Positions 1-12,058 of a DNA stretch of 64,000 nucleotides are shown piece by piece. The position numbers were made by a program, and so were the translations under genes. The notes beneath the pieces are model-generated. The model was not told the DNA's origin, did no database searches, and saw only the letters and a list, made by a program, of their open reading frames with translations. The DNA lies in contig CM041465.1 of the NCBI GenBank assembly GCA_023213395.1, positions 53,823,741 through 53,887,740 on the forward strand. The letters are read 5' to 3'. The stretch's first letter is position 1, and each line of letters opens with the position of its first letter. Source of the stretch: Cycas panzhihuaensis. Taxonomy: Eukaryota > Cycadophyta.

Positions 1-1998
1 AGTTATTCAAATGATGGTTTTGATATTCAACATCCTTAAAAATCAACTAAGACAAGTCTTAACTCAAGCAAGATTTAATTTCTCTTCTCAACTTGTCTCA
101 TCTCAAAATGTTTCCTCATTCAATCTTATGGCATCAAACCCTATGGGGGTAGCCATATTCAATCAGGATTTAAATCCTCTTATGTAAGGAAGTCACCCAT
201 ACTTATCAACTTCTTCTATCAAAATATCATGTTGGCCCTAGTTAATATTTGGACCCTCTTATATAAGGTATCCCATAACTCAAAACCATTACTTCATTGA
301 TAAATGTATTCCTTGCTCATATAGATACAATAATCCTTAGTGTACTCTTTATGGCACAAAGAGTCACTCTAATGATTAGTGTTGGATCCTTCATAAGATG
401 GATTTCCAGCATTACCAACAATAATAATAACCCACTCACAATGATAATATGAAGAGAAAAAATAATAATAATAATCATGATTCCCCAATTTTGTCTCCTA
501 AACTCAAGTCTTCTTCTACATCTTCTAAAGAAGTGAACCCTTTTCCTAGTAATGAGTACATTGTTTCTCCCAAAGAATATATTCCTTATACTAGTAAAGG
601 AAAATAGATAATTACTTTAAGCCTTTACATATGGCCTCCTCTATAATGAGGATAAATAATGATATGTTGCCTCTCATTTTTGTACCCCTAAAAATTGGTC
701 TATATGAAGGTAGTTTGTGAAATGTTCAATAGATAAATAAAATAAACAAAGAAGCAATTGAAGGATATTTAACCTTAAAACGCATCAACTAACTTGTAGT
801 ATAAATAAATACATTACTAAAAATTATCTATAAGAAAAACAATAGTTAGTAGAATAGCATTTTTATAAACATTTCTATAATATTAAGAAGGCTAAAAGCA
901 TGTGATGCATATTTAAAACAAAAAGGAAATACAGCAAAATTGTAAAAACTATCATTCTAAATCTCTCAAATTTAAGATGTGGTGTAAACCACACATATCG
1001 ATAGAGATAAGTTGATTCAAATGAGTGACATCACAAATTTCTTGACAATAACAAAAAGAAATTAGCATTAGATATACCAAATATAAATCTCTAGATTATT
1101 AAGAAGGGATGTTTTATAACAAACTATACAGTATGGCCTATTTAATATAGAAAATAACATTTGAGAAAAACCCTATTTTCCCTTGATTAGTTATAATGAC
1201 CTATTTTGGAGATGTTAAGGATAATGGAAGAGAAAAATATCTAGAATAAGAATGTGAGAAAAACATGACATAAGGGGGCCATAGCCAAGACTACCTACTG
1301 GGTAGATCAAGCAACATTGATCTTTAAAACCCTTTCTTATTTGGATTTTCACTTTTTAAACCCTCTTGGTGCTATAATAGTTAGGATATATGAAGGATAC
1401 CTAACACTAGTATTAGTTACATGCATCTCTTTCTGAATGGATTTATGATCATTTGAACTCTTCCATATCAATTTGGTGCTGATACATAAGTGTCATATTT
1501 AATAATTCAAATGATACCTTGATATTCAATAATTTTTCTTCATTATTCAACCTATGTTATTTTCCTTTTGTGTTGATACGTATTTATCATATTTAATTCT
1601 AACTTAAATATTTTGTAGGGAAGGTTCTATAGGTGGTAAGTATTTCCTTTTCAGGGCAAAGGGCAACTTATTCTTCTTCACCAATTCCATAGTTATATTG
1701 ATATTTTGCTTGCTTAAATAATATTGAAAATAAAAAATTGCACCCAAAGAAAATAAAGCTCACTATGAATTAGGATGTTTGAACTTGATTGAATGGTGGA
1801 ATTTGCATTTATGATCTAAGTTTTTGAAGCTATAAGTGATTTTTCATTCATCCTTTTATGAATTCTAGAGTGAAAATGATCCAAAATATCTCTTAGATCA
1901 CATTTTACTTACTTTATAATTCACTCATGTGTATTGAATGTGGTTTGCACTATTCTATCATTTAGATTATTAGCATGGAAGTTAATTATTGAGCTACT
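1..1998. other. AT-rich decayed intergenic DNA, no gene seen
   Basis: No open frame of note and no recognisable protein motif in six frames. The stretch around 420-480 has short AAT runs. It is probably old transposon sequence mutated past recognition, but nothing in it proves that. Confidence 0.5.
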
Positions 1999-2314
1999 TG
2001 TTAATATTAGTATGGTGGATTAATTAATGTGACTAATAAAAAGTTACAAGTTATGCAAAGAGTTACAACCCTTAATGGTTGACACCTCTTAAGGGATTAT
2101 AAATATCCTAAAGTTCTTTGTATATTTATATCAATCAAGTAGTAATCAATGTGATTGATGGATATTTCATGGTGGGTTTTTTTCCTGAAAGGGTTTTCCA
2201 TGCATATCATGTGTATTATATAGTTATTTTCTATGTTTATCTTGTTTGTTTACTATGTATGGTAAAAAATTTTGTAAATGTAAATATGTATGTATTTATT
2301 CATACTTCTTAACA
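1999..2314 (+). repeat. Isolated Ty1-copia-type LTR
   Basis: The interval starts with TG (TGTTAATATTAG), ends with CA, and carries a TATA box (TATAAATA at 2098-2105) about 215 bases before its 3' end. A primer-binding site complementary to initiator tRNA-Met follows immediately. That is the standard layout of a short copia 5' LTR. I found no matching second LTR and no copia coding sequence after it, so it is a remnant. The left boundary is less certain than the right, which the primer site fixes. Confidence 0.6.
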
Positions 2315-2327
2315 TGGTATCAAAGCC
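2315..2327 (+). promoter_or_regulatory. Primer-binding site (tRNA-iMet type)
   Basis: The sequence TGGTATCAAAGCC differs by one base from the usual copia site TGGTATCAGAGCC. It directly follows the LTR end, as expected for minus-strand DNA priming. Confidence 0.65.
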
Positions 2328-4560
2328 ATAGGGTCCTACACAACTAAGGTTAGAGTTGGGTGAAGCAATGAGATTGTAAGTTTCTAAGTGAAGTTATCAA
2401 AACCCAAATTTTTTTTAGTACTTATCTTCTCCAACAACTTGATGAGTAGGCACACTATTCAATGATGATTGAGGAGGTGAAATTCACCTATCAATAAGGT
2501 TAATGCACTATTTAGAGTTAAAAAATTAGACTTATAAGCCTTTTGTGGATTGAGTTAACTCGTTGTAGGGTCATCCAGAGTTGGTTAGATCTATTAGGCA
2601 CCGCCTAAGGCCAAAAGAGAATATTTTGATGGATACCTAGTAGTGTTGGGTATTATTACACATCATACAAGTATGTTTACTCTATTTTTAAAGAAATTTA
2701 ACTATATTTAGCATTAAAAGATCAATAGTTTACATTGAAGTAGTTAGAGTTCCTTACATAAGGGGGAGATTATATCCCATTGAATAGATTTTCTATCTAT
2801 AAGGAGGATATTGAGTACCAATAAAGACTATCTTTTGGACTATTTTAAGTGTGTTGATTGGATGTTAAGGTTGGCTGACTTCTTATAAGCTTGCATCCCT
2901 ATTTTTCCTTATGCTAAGTGTTATGCCTATATGAGACTAAATTGGGGCTTGTTTTTATGATTATTAGATTGTATGCGAGTAGTTTTACTAGCCATAGTGG
3001 TGTGGTTAAGGTGTGAGGGCTCGAGAGGACCTACAAAGGAACCTATTCTTCAAATCCATTTGAAGTTGTTTTAAGAACCTATTCTTTGTGCCTGATTAGT
3101 GACCCATTATTTTAGTCATTTCCAAAATATTTGAAGTTACATTCTACTGTACTATTTAATCCACATTTATTAGACTGTTTTCATTATCCTTTGAGATATG
3201 TTTAGGGATATTTCCATCAATGATTTTCAAAGTTTAAAGGGTTATTTTAATGTTATTAAAAGGCATTTTAAAGCATGTTTTGAAGTTATTCTAAGGTTAT
3301 TTTAAGGCCTATTTTTGGAGAGTTTAAAGCTACTATAGAACCTATTTTTAAAAGTTGTTAGAAGGCTATTTTGATGGTGTTATGAGGTTATTTTAAAGCC
3401 TATTAAAAGCTACTAAAAGTTTCTTTTTTGATGCTATTTTGGAGATGCAAAAATAGTTGTTTGAAGACTATTTTTAAATCTATTTAAAGACATTTACAAG
3501 TATTTCATAATAGGTTTATTGTAGAGCATTGCTTAAAAGAATGGGCTATTTTCAAGTTGCTTACAAGTATGTTTTATAGTAGAAATAATGGACACTTTAC
3601 ATGCAAGTGGTACTAGAAATATATATATGTATGATTATCATAATGAAGATCAAATCTATGAAAGATATATTATTTTATTTTCTATTATAGAATGAGTGTA
3701 TGTAGTTGGTATGTAGCAACTTCCTTGCATACCAATGGGCAAATTGGAACAAAGTTGCTGGAAATAGTTTAGGGAGATTTTTCTTACTATTTGGAAGCTA
3801 GAAATACTACATATTCTTACAAAAAAAAAAACATAGTTAAGTAAACTATTCTTTCAAAAAAAATGATGAATAGGGAGAGTTTACATGTAAAAATACATAT
3901 CTATTTTAGTAAACCCTATAGAGTTTTTTACAAAAAAAAGAAAAAAAGTTTATTTAAGCTTTTGAATTTATCACACTTAACTTTTTTATATATTGTAAAG
4001 CATGAGGTTCTACCCCCTCAAATATATAGCCTCCTCGTGCTATTACTACATTGAAAATTTTGAAAAAAAAAAATTTGAAAAGTTTTAAGAATATATTTAT
4101 GGCCTTCAATATCTGGCCTATGATATATGTATGAAAAGAAAAAAATAAATAAAAAGTCATGTAATAAAACAACCGTCAAAGAAGAGTGATGATGATAACA
4201 TGGGTGGAAGCCCTTAAATGTGAGGCCTTAGAACATATGGAGTTGTTCTTGGTGAGAGCCAAGAGAAAAGGCATTATCCATGGCTAGTTGGTTAACCACC
4301 ACCTTTGTATATATGTGGATGTATAACTATCACTTTTTGTAATCACCTGACCTATTACACTTGACAATGAAGTTGTTCATGCTATAAAATATTGACGCCA
4401 CCACATAATAAACAAATCAAAGATGGAGTAGAGGCAAAAATTATTACTATAAACAGAGTCGCCTTCATCATTCTAAACTTGCATAATTCACTATGAAGAT
4501 CATATAGGAGCTTAACCCTTTATGCAATCATATAATGAAGAAGGAGAATGAGTGATTAAT
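2328..4560. other. Decayed retrotransposon-like DNA, no coding frame recognised
   Basis: This should be the interior of the element whose primer site lies at 2315, but no gag or pol motif survives. A purine run (AAGGGGGAGAT near 2760) resembles a polypurine tract, without a clear LTR after it. From 3,230 to 3,500 the text repeats short phrases such as TTATTTTAAGGC, suggesting slippage. Nothing else can be supported. Confidence 0.4.
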
Positions 4561-4572
4561 GCTTTAATACCA

Positions 4573-4929
4573 TGTTGGAAAAATGAACATGGAGTTATGA
4601 CATCATGTTAGAAAATGAATTTGCTATGAAAATAAAAGACAAAATATGGTGAGTGAATGATAAAGCAATAAGACATAAGAGAGATTAAGCATGTATAAGT
4701 TAACACAAAGAAATGGAAGAATGGACAAACCTCAAATTAGAATGAAGAATGATGTATGTACTTATAATACAACTTACCACTTGTAAGAGAATCCTCATTG
4801 GTCCATGTTGTAGGCTGCTAAACAATTCTATGTGGCACATAACTTAAGAAGACCTCAAATATAAAATATAAATAAAACTAAAGAGAGTGTGAATAGGGAT
4901 AATTATGTAATTGGGTATTACACCTAACA
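4573..4929 (-). repeat. Ty1-copia LTR, minus strand, with adjoining primer site
   Basis: Read on the minus strand, the interval begins TGTTAGGTGTAATACC and ends TTTTTCCAACA. A primer-binding site (TGGTATTAAAGC, plus coordinates 4561-4572) follows directly. On the other side, at 4930-4940, the minus strand reads TAAGGGGTTAT, which resembles a polypurine tract. An LTR with a tract before it and a primer site after it would be one shared by two tandem elements. No coding sequence survives on either side. Confidence 0.6.
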
Positions 4930-5550
4930 ATAACCCCTTATATGACTTCACTCATGGTTGGGACATTAGTGGGTAGGCTAGGTTAAGGTTTTTAATTTGA
5001 ATAGCCTTTGCTTTCAACTCATTTGTAAAAAATGTGAAAAGATATTAGACTATTCCTTTCTTGCATTTCATACATTTAGAGGTAAATAAGATGACTCTTA
5101 TGGTGTGTCCCATCACTTTATTTTTCTCTTTGCATTTTCACAATTCATCTCCTAAGCCTTCTTCCCCTCTACTACATTTATGAAAATATAAAAAGATATA
5201 AGATCATATCTCCATTTTATAACTTCATAGTTAATCACTTAAATAGTTGTTTCTTGGAACCCACTTGTAAAAATGCAAAAAGATATAGGGTTTTCACTTC
5301 TTCACATTTCACATTTTGAAATGAATCTTTCTTGGCTTTCCTTTCTTTACCTACTTTTGATATTATAAAATTTTATCTATAGAAGTGATCATACTTTATC
5401 TAAAAACCCAAAGTATGAGAAGTTAAACATTTTTATTAGAAAAGCATCCCTTTATACACACTTCTTAGGTTGAGTCTTAAGACCACTATCTCTTTTAGAC
5501 AAATTGTCCTCACTATGTACATTTACTACCACTATACATTATCATCATCA
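4930..5550. other. AT-rich DNA, no gene seen
   Basis: No motif or open frame is recognisable. The phrase CACTTGTAAAAATG(C/T)AAAAGATATA recurs loosely near 5,025 and 5,265, hinting at an old local duplication. Confidence 0.35.
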
Positions 5551-5625
5551 TTCTCTCTCTCTCTCTCTCTATATATATATAGAGAGAGAGAGAGAGAGAA
5601 TGATAATGATAATATATATATATAT

Positions 5626-5659
<34 letters not shown>

Positions 5660-5734
5660 TTTAAATAAAGAAGGAAAATAGGGTAATAAATGGGCTCCTT
5701 GCTTTTATTAACCCCTAACATCATTCTCTCTTTC

Positions 5735-5768
<34 letters not shown>

Positions 5769-5861
5769 AAGAGTTTAAATAAAGAAGGAAATTAGGGTAA
5801 TAAATGGGCTCCTTACTTTTATTAACCCCTAGCATCACTCTCTCTCTCTCTCTATATATAT

Positions 5862-5894
<33 letters not shown>

Positions 5895-5975
5895 TGAGAG
5901 AGAGAGAGAGAATTTAAAGAAAGAAGGAAAATGGGGTAATAAATGGGCTCCTTGCTTTTATTAACCCCTAGCTAG
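5551..5975. repeat. Triplicated unit alternating with CT/TA/GA microsatellites
   Basis: A unique segment of about 62 bases (TTTAAATAAAGAAGGAAAAT ... TTATTAACCCCTA) occurs three times, starting near 5659, 5773 and 5911. Each copy is preceded by a palindromic microsatellite of the form (CT)n(TA)n(GA)n that could fold into a hairpin. The third copy has GA-tract expansion and small substitutions. Confidence 0.85.
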
Positions 5976-6049
5976 TTAATAAAAAATAAAATCTAAGAAA
6001 AATTATATGTTGTTATATATGACATAAAAGTATTAAGAATTTAAATGAG

Positions 6050-7050
6050 AAAGGGTTTAAAATACTTCCTATTTATAGGGATAAGCAATACTTTTCTATT
6101 TTAACTCTTTAAATTGAAGGCATGATCTCTAATCTTCTATGCAATTTCCAAAGGGATAAGCCACATAGAATTAAACTTGTCATATACCCTAGGCCTTTCT
6201 TTTGCATTATCTCACATCAATACCTAGTCATGAAGTTCAAAATTCCTTTCCATAGTAAATGATCTATTAAAATATTATTTGAGACTAGATTGATATTCAT
6301 AAAGCTTTTCCTTAGCATCCTTCCTAGTCTCATTTAATACCAGTAAATCTTGAAATCTTATAGATAATAATGGGATTCTTTCTTTAAATCTAGCTAACTA
6401 TAAGTTGCCAAAGGTGAGATAAGGAGGCAACATAACTATTTTTTTATATACTAACAAATAAAGGGAATATCTTATTGCCTACTTATTAGTTATCCTCTTT
6501 GCTCAACGTACTTGAAAATTCTTAATATGTCAGTCCTTTTTGTTTTTCTTCATTGTTCTATTGAGAATTATAATTAGATTCTTATTAGTAGATTCTACCA
6601 TTCCATTACCTTAACAATAGTAATTAGAAGAGGTATTCAAAGTAATAACATATTTATGATAAATTTTTATTATTTCTTTAAATATAAAAGTTGGTCCATT
6701 ATCTGATACTAACTAAGCAGGGACTCCAAACCTTGGCATTAGTGTTTATCCTAAAAATGTAAACATTATTACAGTGCTTATCTCTTTGGATGGAATGACT
6801 TTGGAGGACTTAATAAATTAATATGCGGTAGTTAAGATAAAAGTATGGCATTTATTGAAAGTAAGCTTAATAGGTCTGATGAAGTTAAATCTCTACTTTT
6901 CAAATGACTAGTCTATATACATTACATTGTGAGTGTCCTACTCTTGAAGTTGGATTCACTATTACTAATGAAACATTCTAGAGCCTTTTACAAACTCTGC
7001 GAGTGCCTCCATAGGTGTCATGCACAATGTTAACTTTTGTATTGATCTTG
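6050..7050 (-). pseudogene. Ty3-gypsy integrase remnant, non-chromovirus type
   Basis: Read leftwards from about 7050, the translation keeps the integrase core despite stops and frame changes. There is a segment ending in TTAY.FIKSSKVIP, then SDNGPTF (second catalytic Asp) near 6690, then NGMVESTNKNL (catalytic Glu) near 6570. A C-terminal half follows with ERNFELHD and VYDKFNSMW, typical of Athila/Tat-like integrases. Integrase inserts element DNA into the host chromosome; this copy cannot. No LTR could be tied to it. Confidence 0.7.
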
Positions 7051-7734
7051 GATCAATTGGCATCTCCTCCTCATTTGGGTAGTTATGAGTATGGATAGCT
7101 TCTTCTTTAACTATGTTGCATGCTCTATCTCCATCAACATATGTACAAAATCTACCAATAATCTTCTCATTAATTCATCCTTATATTACCTTTGATGTTG
7201 GGACCATATAACTATAGTGGCAGTTTTCATCAACCCTAACCTCACAGTATATCATCTATTCAAATTCATCTAATTCATCAACTCTTTGTGCCAAAGTAAA
7301 GTCACTTACCTCTACACTTTATGGAATAGATTTAACTAGTAATTTGCTAGTATATAATAAAAGAACACAAAAGACACAAAATATGTAGCACATAAATTCA
7401 TATTATTGCTCTGAACGTCAAATGATTATAGAAAGGAAATACATGTAGGTATACCAAAAGGGATACCAAAGTTGTATGAAGGTACAATATCATAATGAAC
7501 TTTAAACATAACCCTTCCTCTATAAACATATGTCTTTAAATAGATAAATGTGACTACCTCCCCTAGAATCATATTGGTGGGGTAATCGATTTTATTTTAT
7601 TTATGGACCTATGTAGCCTATACACACATTTTAATAATTGATGTTAACTTTCACCTACCTTTCTCATATGCCCAAATATTCATGTTTTGCTAAGTATAAG
7701 CAGTTATGTAATAGTTCCCCTCTTCTAAGATGTT

Positions 7735-8372
7735 GAATCCATAAAGTGTAGAAGATGTGGATAATATTTAATAAATTCTTTTGATTCCTATGTTGCTTCT
7801 TGAGGTTCATAATTGACCCTTTGTATTAGATACTTGGAGATGGTCCTATTTTGGAAATGACATTGTCGATTATTTAAGATGTATTCTAGGGGGACTATGA
7901 GGAGTTATTCTTTATTAAGGATAGGGAGGATAAACATAAGGTATAATGGTCTTTCTAATGTGTTTTTCAAGATAAGCAACATGGAAGATATTATAAATCT
8001 TGGTATCAATGGAAAGTTCACAAGCATAGGCAACTTCACCAATGCATTGAATAACCTTGTAGGAACCATAGTACCAAGGGTTGAGTTTATGGTTTTTATT
8101 ATTATGAAGGGATTATTATTTGTAGGGTTAGAGTTGAAGGATGACTAAATCATTAATAGAAAATACTTGATTAGAATGACAGTGGTTAGTAAGTTACTTT
8201 ATACAATTTTGGGTAGAGGCTAAGTTTTATTTGAGAGTATGTAGGACTTGGCCTATGTCTTGCAATTTTTGCTGGACTATAATAGTTTGAAGATTATTAG
8301 CTAATATATGGTGAGATGGTGGAGGGTATCCATAAAGAGTTATGAAGGGGGACTACAGAATGATAAAATAAT
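7735..8372 (-). pseudogene. Ty3-gypsy (chromovirus-like) integrase C-terminus and chromodomain remnant
   Basis: Read leftwards from 8372, the translation gives SPFITLYGYPPPS, then WYYGSYKVIQCIGEVAY and IYNIFHVAYLEKHI. These match the GPY/F module at the end of chromovirus integrase. A further segment (ISKYLIQ ... EPQEAT.ESKEFI) resembles a chromodomain, which in these elements targets insertion to heterochromatin. Several stops interrupt it. The plus-strand open frame at 7879-8148 is only the complement of this fossil. Confidence 0.7.
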
Positions 8373-8384
8373 TAATGATGTTTT

Positions 8385-8861
8385 TATTAATTGACATTTA
8401 ATTATTCATAATATAATGTATATTTGTAAATATTAAAGTCATATTAGTAATGTCATGTTAGTGACTTTTTCAACTTAATATGATAAAGTATATTGTAAGT
8501 ATTTTTTTTGTTATATTTATAGTTAATTATAACTTGAAGTGATGAGCCTAATATTAGTGAGGTCATGTTTGCTTATACCTCATTATAATATACATGTATG
8601 TTGATCATGTAAAGTTCTAGATGTCACCTTGCATGATCAACCCTTCATATGCCCTCATACCTCTTTTATAACTATTTATTTTGTATATATGTAAGGCAAT
8701 ATTCAATGTAATCTTATGAAGTTGATGAATGAATGTTAGTGAGATTATTTTTTTAGAGGCTTAGTGAATTTAACCTTCTCATATTTATTGTGTTCTACTT
8801 GATTGTGTTCCTCATATGATTTGATCTTGGGTGGAAGCTAGCATAAATGCCACTTCCTTCA
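8385..8861 (+). repeat. Ty1-copia-type LTR with primer site, decayed
   Basis: A primer-binding site (TGGTATTAGAGCC, 8864-8876) fixes the 3' end, which reads CTTCCTTCA. The 5' boundary near 8385 (TGATGTTTTTATT) is a guess based on the TG start and on the end of the neighbouring gypsy fossil. The interior is AT-rich with TATA-like runs around 8660-8690. No partner LTR was found. Confidence 0.45.
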
Positions 8862-9390
8862 CTTGGTATTAGAGCCAAGTTCTAACATATTTTATTTATC
8901 ATGGGTCTATGTTGACCTGTGAAGGGACTTTATTAGTATAAAAGGGATCTACCCATTCATTGTATTATTGATGTCTTAAAATTTAGATGGATTCCATTGC
9001 TACTCAATCATATGTATATTATTGGTACCATTGAACTCATGTTAAAACTCCATCAAAGCTATGATTAATTAAATAATGTCTCTATTTGATGGTCCTACTA
9101 TCGATTAAAGCTCCTCCATGAGGGTGTTCTTCCTATACTATTAAGACCTATTTGGCTTACATAATTACCAAAGTCCTTGCTTAGTAATTGCGTCAATGTT
9201 GTAGGTGCTCACATGTTAAAACACCTAATTTTAGCCACCTTTCCATGGCCATTTACCCTTAGCCTACCATTCTTAACCCTATGAACTTATTGTCCACCTT
9301 ATATGAAATTTTATCATGGCTCCTTTGTGTAACCTACTGTGCATTTCTATTACATATCCTTCATGCCTTAATTATACTTAAGAGTTTGTG

Positions 9391-9570
9391 TGTCTTGACA
9401 CCTAATTTGTATAGGTTAAAAGTTTCTCTTTTTTGTTATCATATAAAGACAACTAGCACTAGCTATTATTGTATAAATCCAACTAACACCACCTGTCCTG
9501 ACACCTAATTTGTATATGTTAAAAGTTTTTCTTTTTTATTATCATATAAAGCCAGCTAGCACCACATGTA
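9391..9570 (+). repeat. Tandem duplication, period about 103 bases
   Basis: The phrase TGACACCTAATTTGTATA(G/T)GTTAAAAGTTT...TATCATATAAAG occurs at about 9396 and again at about 9499 with a few differences. It is a simple two-copy tandem repeat with no coding role visible. Confidence 0.75.
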
Positions 9571-9640
9571 GGTTGAATGAAACAAGGTGAAGAATATAAT
9601 CAAATTCATTATATAAAGAGATAAATATCAATGTAGACAA

Positions 9641-9641
9641 T

Positions 9642-9676
<35 letters not shown>
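9641..9676 (+). repeat. (GA)n microsatellite
   Basis: Uninterrupted GA dinucleotides over about 35 bases. Confidence 0.9.
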
Positions 9677-9679
<3 letters not shown>

Positions 9680-10593
9680 GAATAAATCATCACACTTAGA
9701 GGGATTAGTCTACTCATTACAACCTTAGGACCAAATGTTTCATTCAACATCACAATGAACACAACAACATAGCACTTTATAGTCATCTCACAACTAGGCC
9801 ATTAATAAGAATTTCATATTTTGCATTTCATATTTGGAGTATCTAGAGACAAATAAATCTTGCATCAATCCTTCATATTTGTAAGCTATGCGATCTTCAT
9901 ATTTTGTTTGGTTCTCCATTCACTATACATTCAATGAAATAAAGTAGTTTAACCATTCACAATAATCCTCCTAGTGTCTAAAAGTAAGATACAATGCTAG
10001 ATTTTAATTTTGTAGCTTCAGTCAGGAGAAATCCTCATCTATATCATCATTTCACCACCCTACATTTCTTACAAACCACCATTTGAGTTTTGTTTTTTTA
10101 TAGTTTTTAATACCATAGGTTATATATTTTGGAATATTCATATCATATTCCTTTTTTATTTTTTATTTTGTTCTAAAGTTTTATTATTTGAATCTTTTTA
10201 ATTATTTTTAGCCCATTTTTAAGTCATTTTTAGCCTATTTTTTAATCTATTTTAGGCTATTTTCTCATTCTTTTAGAGTTTTTTATACATTTATTTTAAT
10301 AAACACAAAAATAATAATAATAATAATCATAAAATATTTAAAATTTTGAAAAGCTTGAAAATTTAAAAAGATAATCTCCTACCAAAACCACCCTTTTGTT
10401 AAACTTTTAACATGAAGAATATTCAACATCAACACTAATGGATAAGATCAATAAAGAAAATGAGAACTATATTAACTCATATCAAAGATGACTACAAATC
10501 ACAATAGAGTCTAATGCCTCTTAAAGTAAAATGAATTTTCACTCAAGTAATAAAAATAGATAAGTAAAATACATGATTTCAAAATTTCTTACA

Positions 10594-10792
10594 AGAAGGC
10601 CAAACTAAATGTCATTAGTAATGCTCCCTCTCAAAGATAAGAATAATAACAACCATATGTAGTACCCATGCTTATCTCTAATTGGGTAATAGGTTGAATA
10701 TGTAAGAAGTGTTAAAATATGAGAAATAATTACAAAAATATAAAAGGGCATGCATAATAATTTTTAAAGGATAAATGATATTGTTTGGTATA
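10594..10792 (+). pseudogene. Gypsy G1 pol, part 1 (RNase H end)
   Basis: The bases around 10,594-10,643 translate to KKAKLNVISNAPSQR, a decayed form of the conserved KANVVADALSRR motif at the end of gypsy RNase H. The segment up to 10,792 leads in frame into the integrase that resumes after element S. The codons for YCLV are split from the following residues exactly at the S insertion point, and the GTATA target duplication marks the break. Stops are present. The upstream RT could not be recognised. Confidence 0.55.
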
Positions 10793-11080
10793 TGTTATGT
10801 CCCTAATTAGGGATTAGAGACTATTAATTATTATTTATTATGATTAGGTACGTTAATGAGTCATACCTCCTCATAAAAAGATACTCAACACAAACACACA
10901 TACACACACACATTTGTGTATGTGTGTGTGACAATTATACCTAGCATATCATCAATTTATTTATCAATCAAACATTTAGAACTTTTTTACAAAGCACCAT
11001 TGTGTGTCATCTTAGAGACTAGCTCCCTTTGATTGGTCAAGCATTCCTCAGTCTTAATGGTTTATCTATTTGGAATACCA
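10793..11080 (+). repeat. Element S, 5' LTR
   Basis: It begins TGTTATGTCCCTAATTAGGG and ends GGAATACCA. It is about 134 bases longer than its partner. Much of the excess is a CA/TG palindromic stretch (10887-10930) and following AT-rich sequence absent from the 3' copy. Confidence 0.85.
10887..10930. repeat. (CA)n...(TG)n inverted microsatellite
   Basis: A CA run followed by ATTTGTGTATG and a TG run makes a near-perfect palindrome that can fold into a hairpin. It lies inside the S 5' LTR only. Confidence 0.85.
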
Positions 11081-12020
11081 TAAGTGGTATTAGAGCATCG
11101 ATCTTTCTTTTGGAAAAAAATAATAAGAAGAAAAATAAATAGAGTAAATAACTTTATTCTAATAAAGTCCATATGCAACTTTGTTACACAATCTCCTATG
11201 TCTAACTTAGCATAATTAAAGACCATAATTATTTATGGTATAAAATATCATTCCTTTCAGTTATCCCAACCATATATCACACTCTTAATTACTATTCCAA
11301 TCAAATCTTATTCTTCTTATCAGTGCAAATCCTTAGATAAAAGTCAAAATAACAATCATTAATTATAGAAAGTGTGATAATACCCCTTTAGTAGGCATAG
11401 AATGAATAGGCTTAAAAGTCCTTCATCTTTGTATATCTAGTACACCAATGTCCATAATTAAATAATACATACAATAATAAATAAATAAATAAAAGGAGAA
11501 TAATAATACATAAATAATAATTTTACTCAATACCCAAGTTTTGTAACATAAAAGCCTATAAAAGCTCATATATAAAGATTAGAAATTTTCAACACAAATT
11601 GATCAACAACACCTTAATGTTTTCATCTTTTTGTAGTAGTGTATACACTATGAGTGTTATGCACAATCACACTATTACCAAATCCATTCCAAGAGAGATG
11701 AGAAAAACAAGAATATTTATGGTTGAATATAATGAACTATCATTCAATGCCTATTGCATTGACTACCTTAATTCCTGTATAAAACAAATAGATAAATAAA
11801 ATTATATATATGAATACATATTAACAAAAAAAAATGAAATTAAAAATTAAGGTTGATAATCTACTCTTAACTAGCTATACACAAATCATTACATTTTTAT
11901 TACTTGAAGGACCCATGTACCATGTCTATTATCCTAAAGGAATAGCCTATATAAATTGGTAAAAATACATATAAATTGCAAAAATGTGTCACCTACTTTG
12001 TAGGGGAGCATGAATAAAAT

Positions 12021-12021
12021 C

Positions 12022-12054
<33 letters not shown>
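12021..12054 (+). repeat. (AAT)n microsatellite
   Basis: About eleven AAT units in the interior of element S. Confidence 0.9.

Positions 12055-12058
<4 letters not shown>

Larger units (their letters stand above)
8877..10593. other. AT-rich decayed DNA, probably old element interiors
   Basis: No coding motif could be recognised except at the very end, where the gypsy G1 remnant starts. Contents I can name are the tandem duplication at 9391-9570 and the GA microsatellite at 9641-9676. The region around 10,140-10,360 is low-complexity T- and A-rich sequence. Confidence 0.4.

Noticed and set aside
2755-2775. Polypurine tract of the first copia remnant
   Set aside because: AAGGGGGAGAT fits, but the sequence after it does not start like the LTR at 1999.
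5470-5664. Open frame across the CT/GA microsatellites
   Set aside because: Its protein is only Ser/Leu and Arg/Glu dinucleotide translation of simple repeats.
7879-8148. Plus-strand open frame of 89 codons
   Set aside because: It is the complement of the gypsy integrase fossil, whose minus-strand motifs (GPY/F module) are clear.
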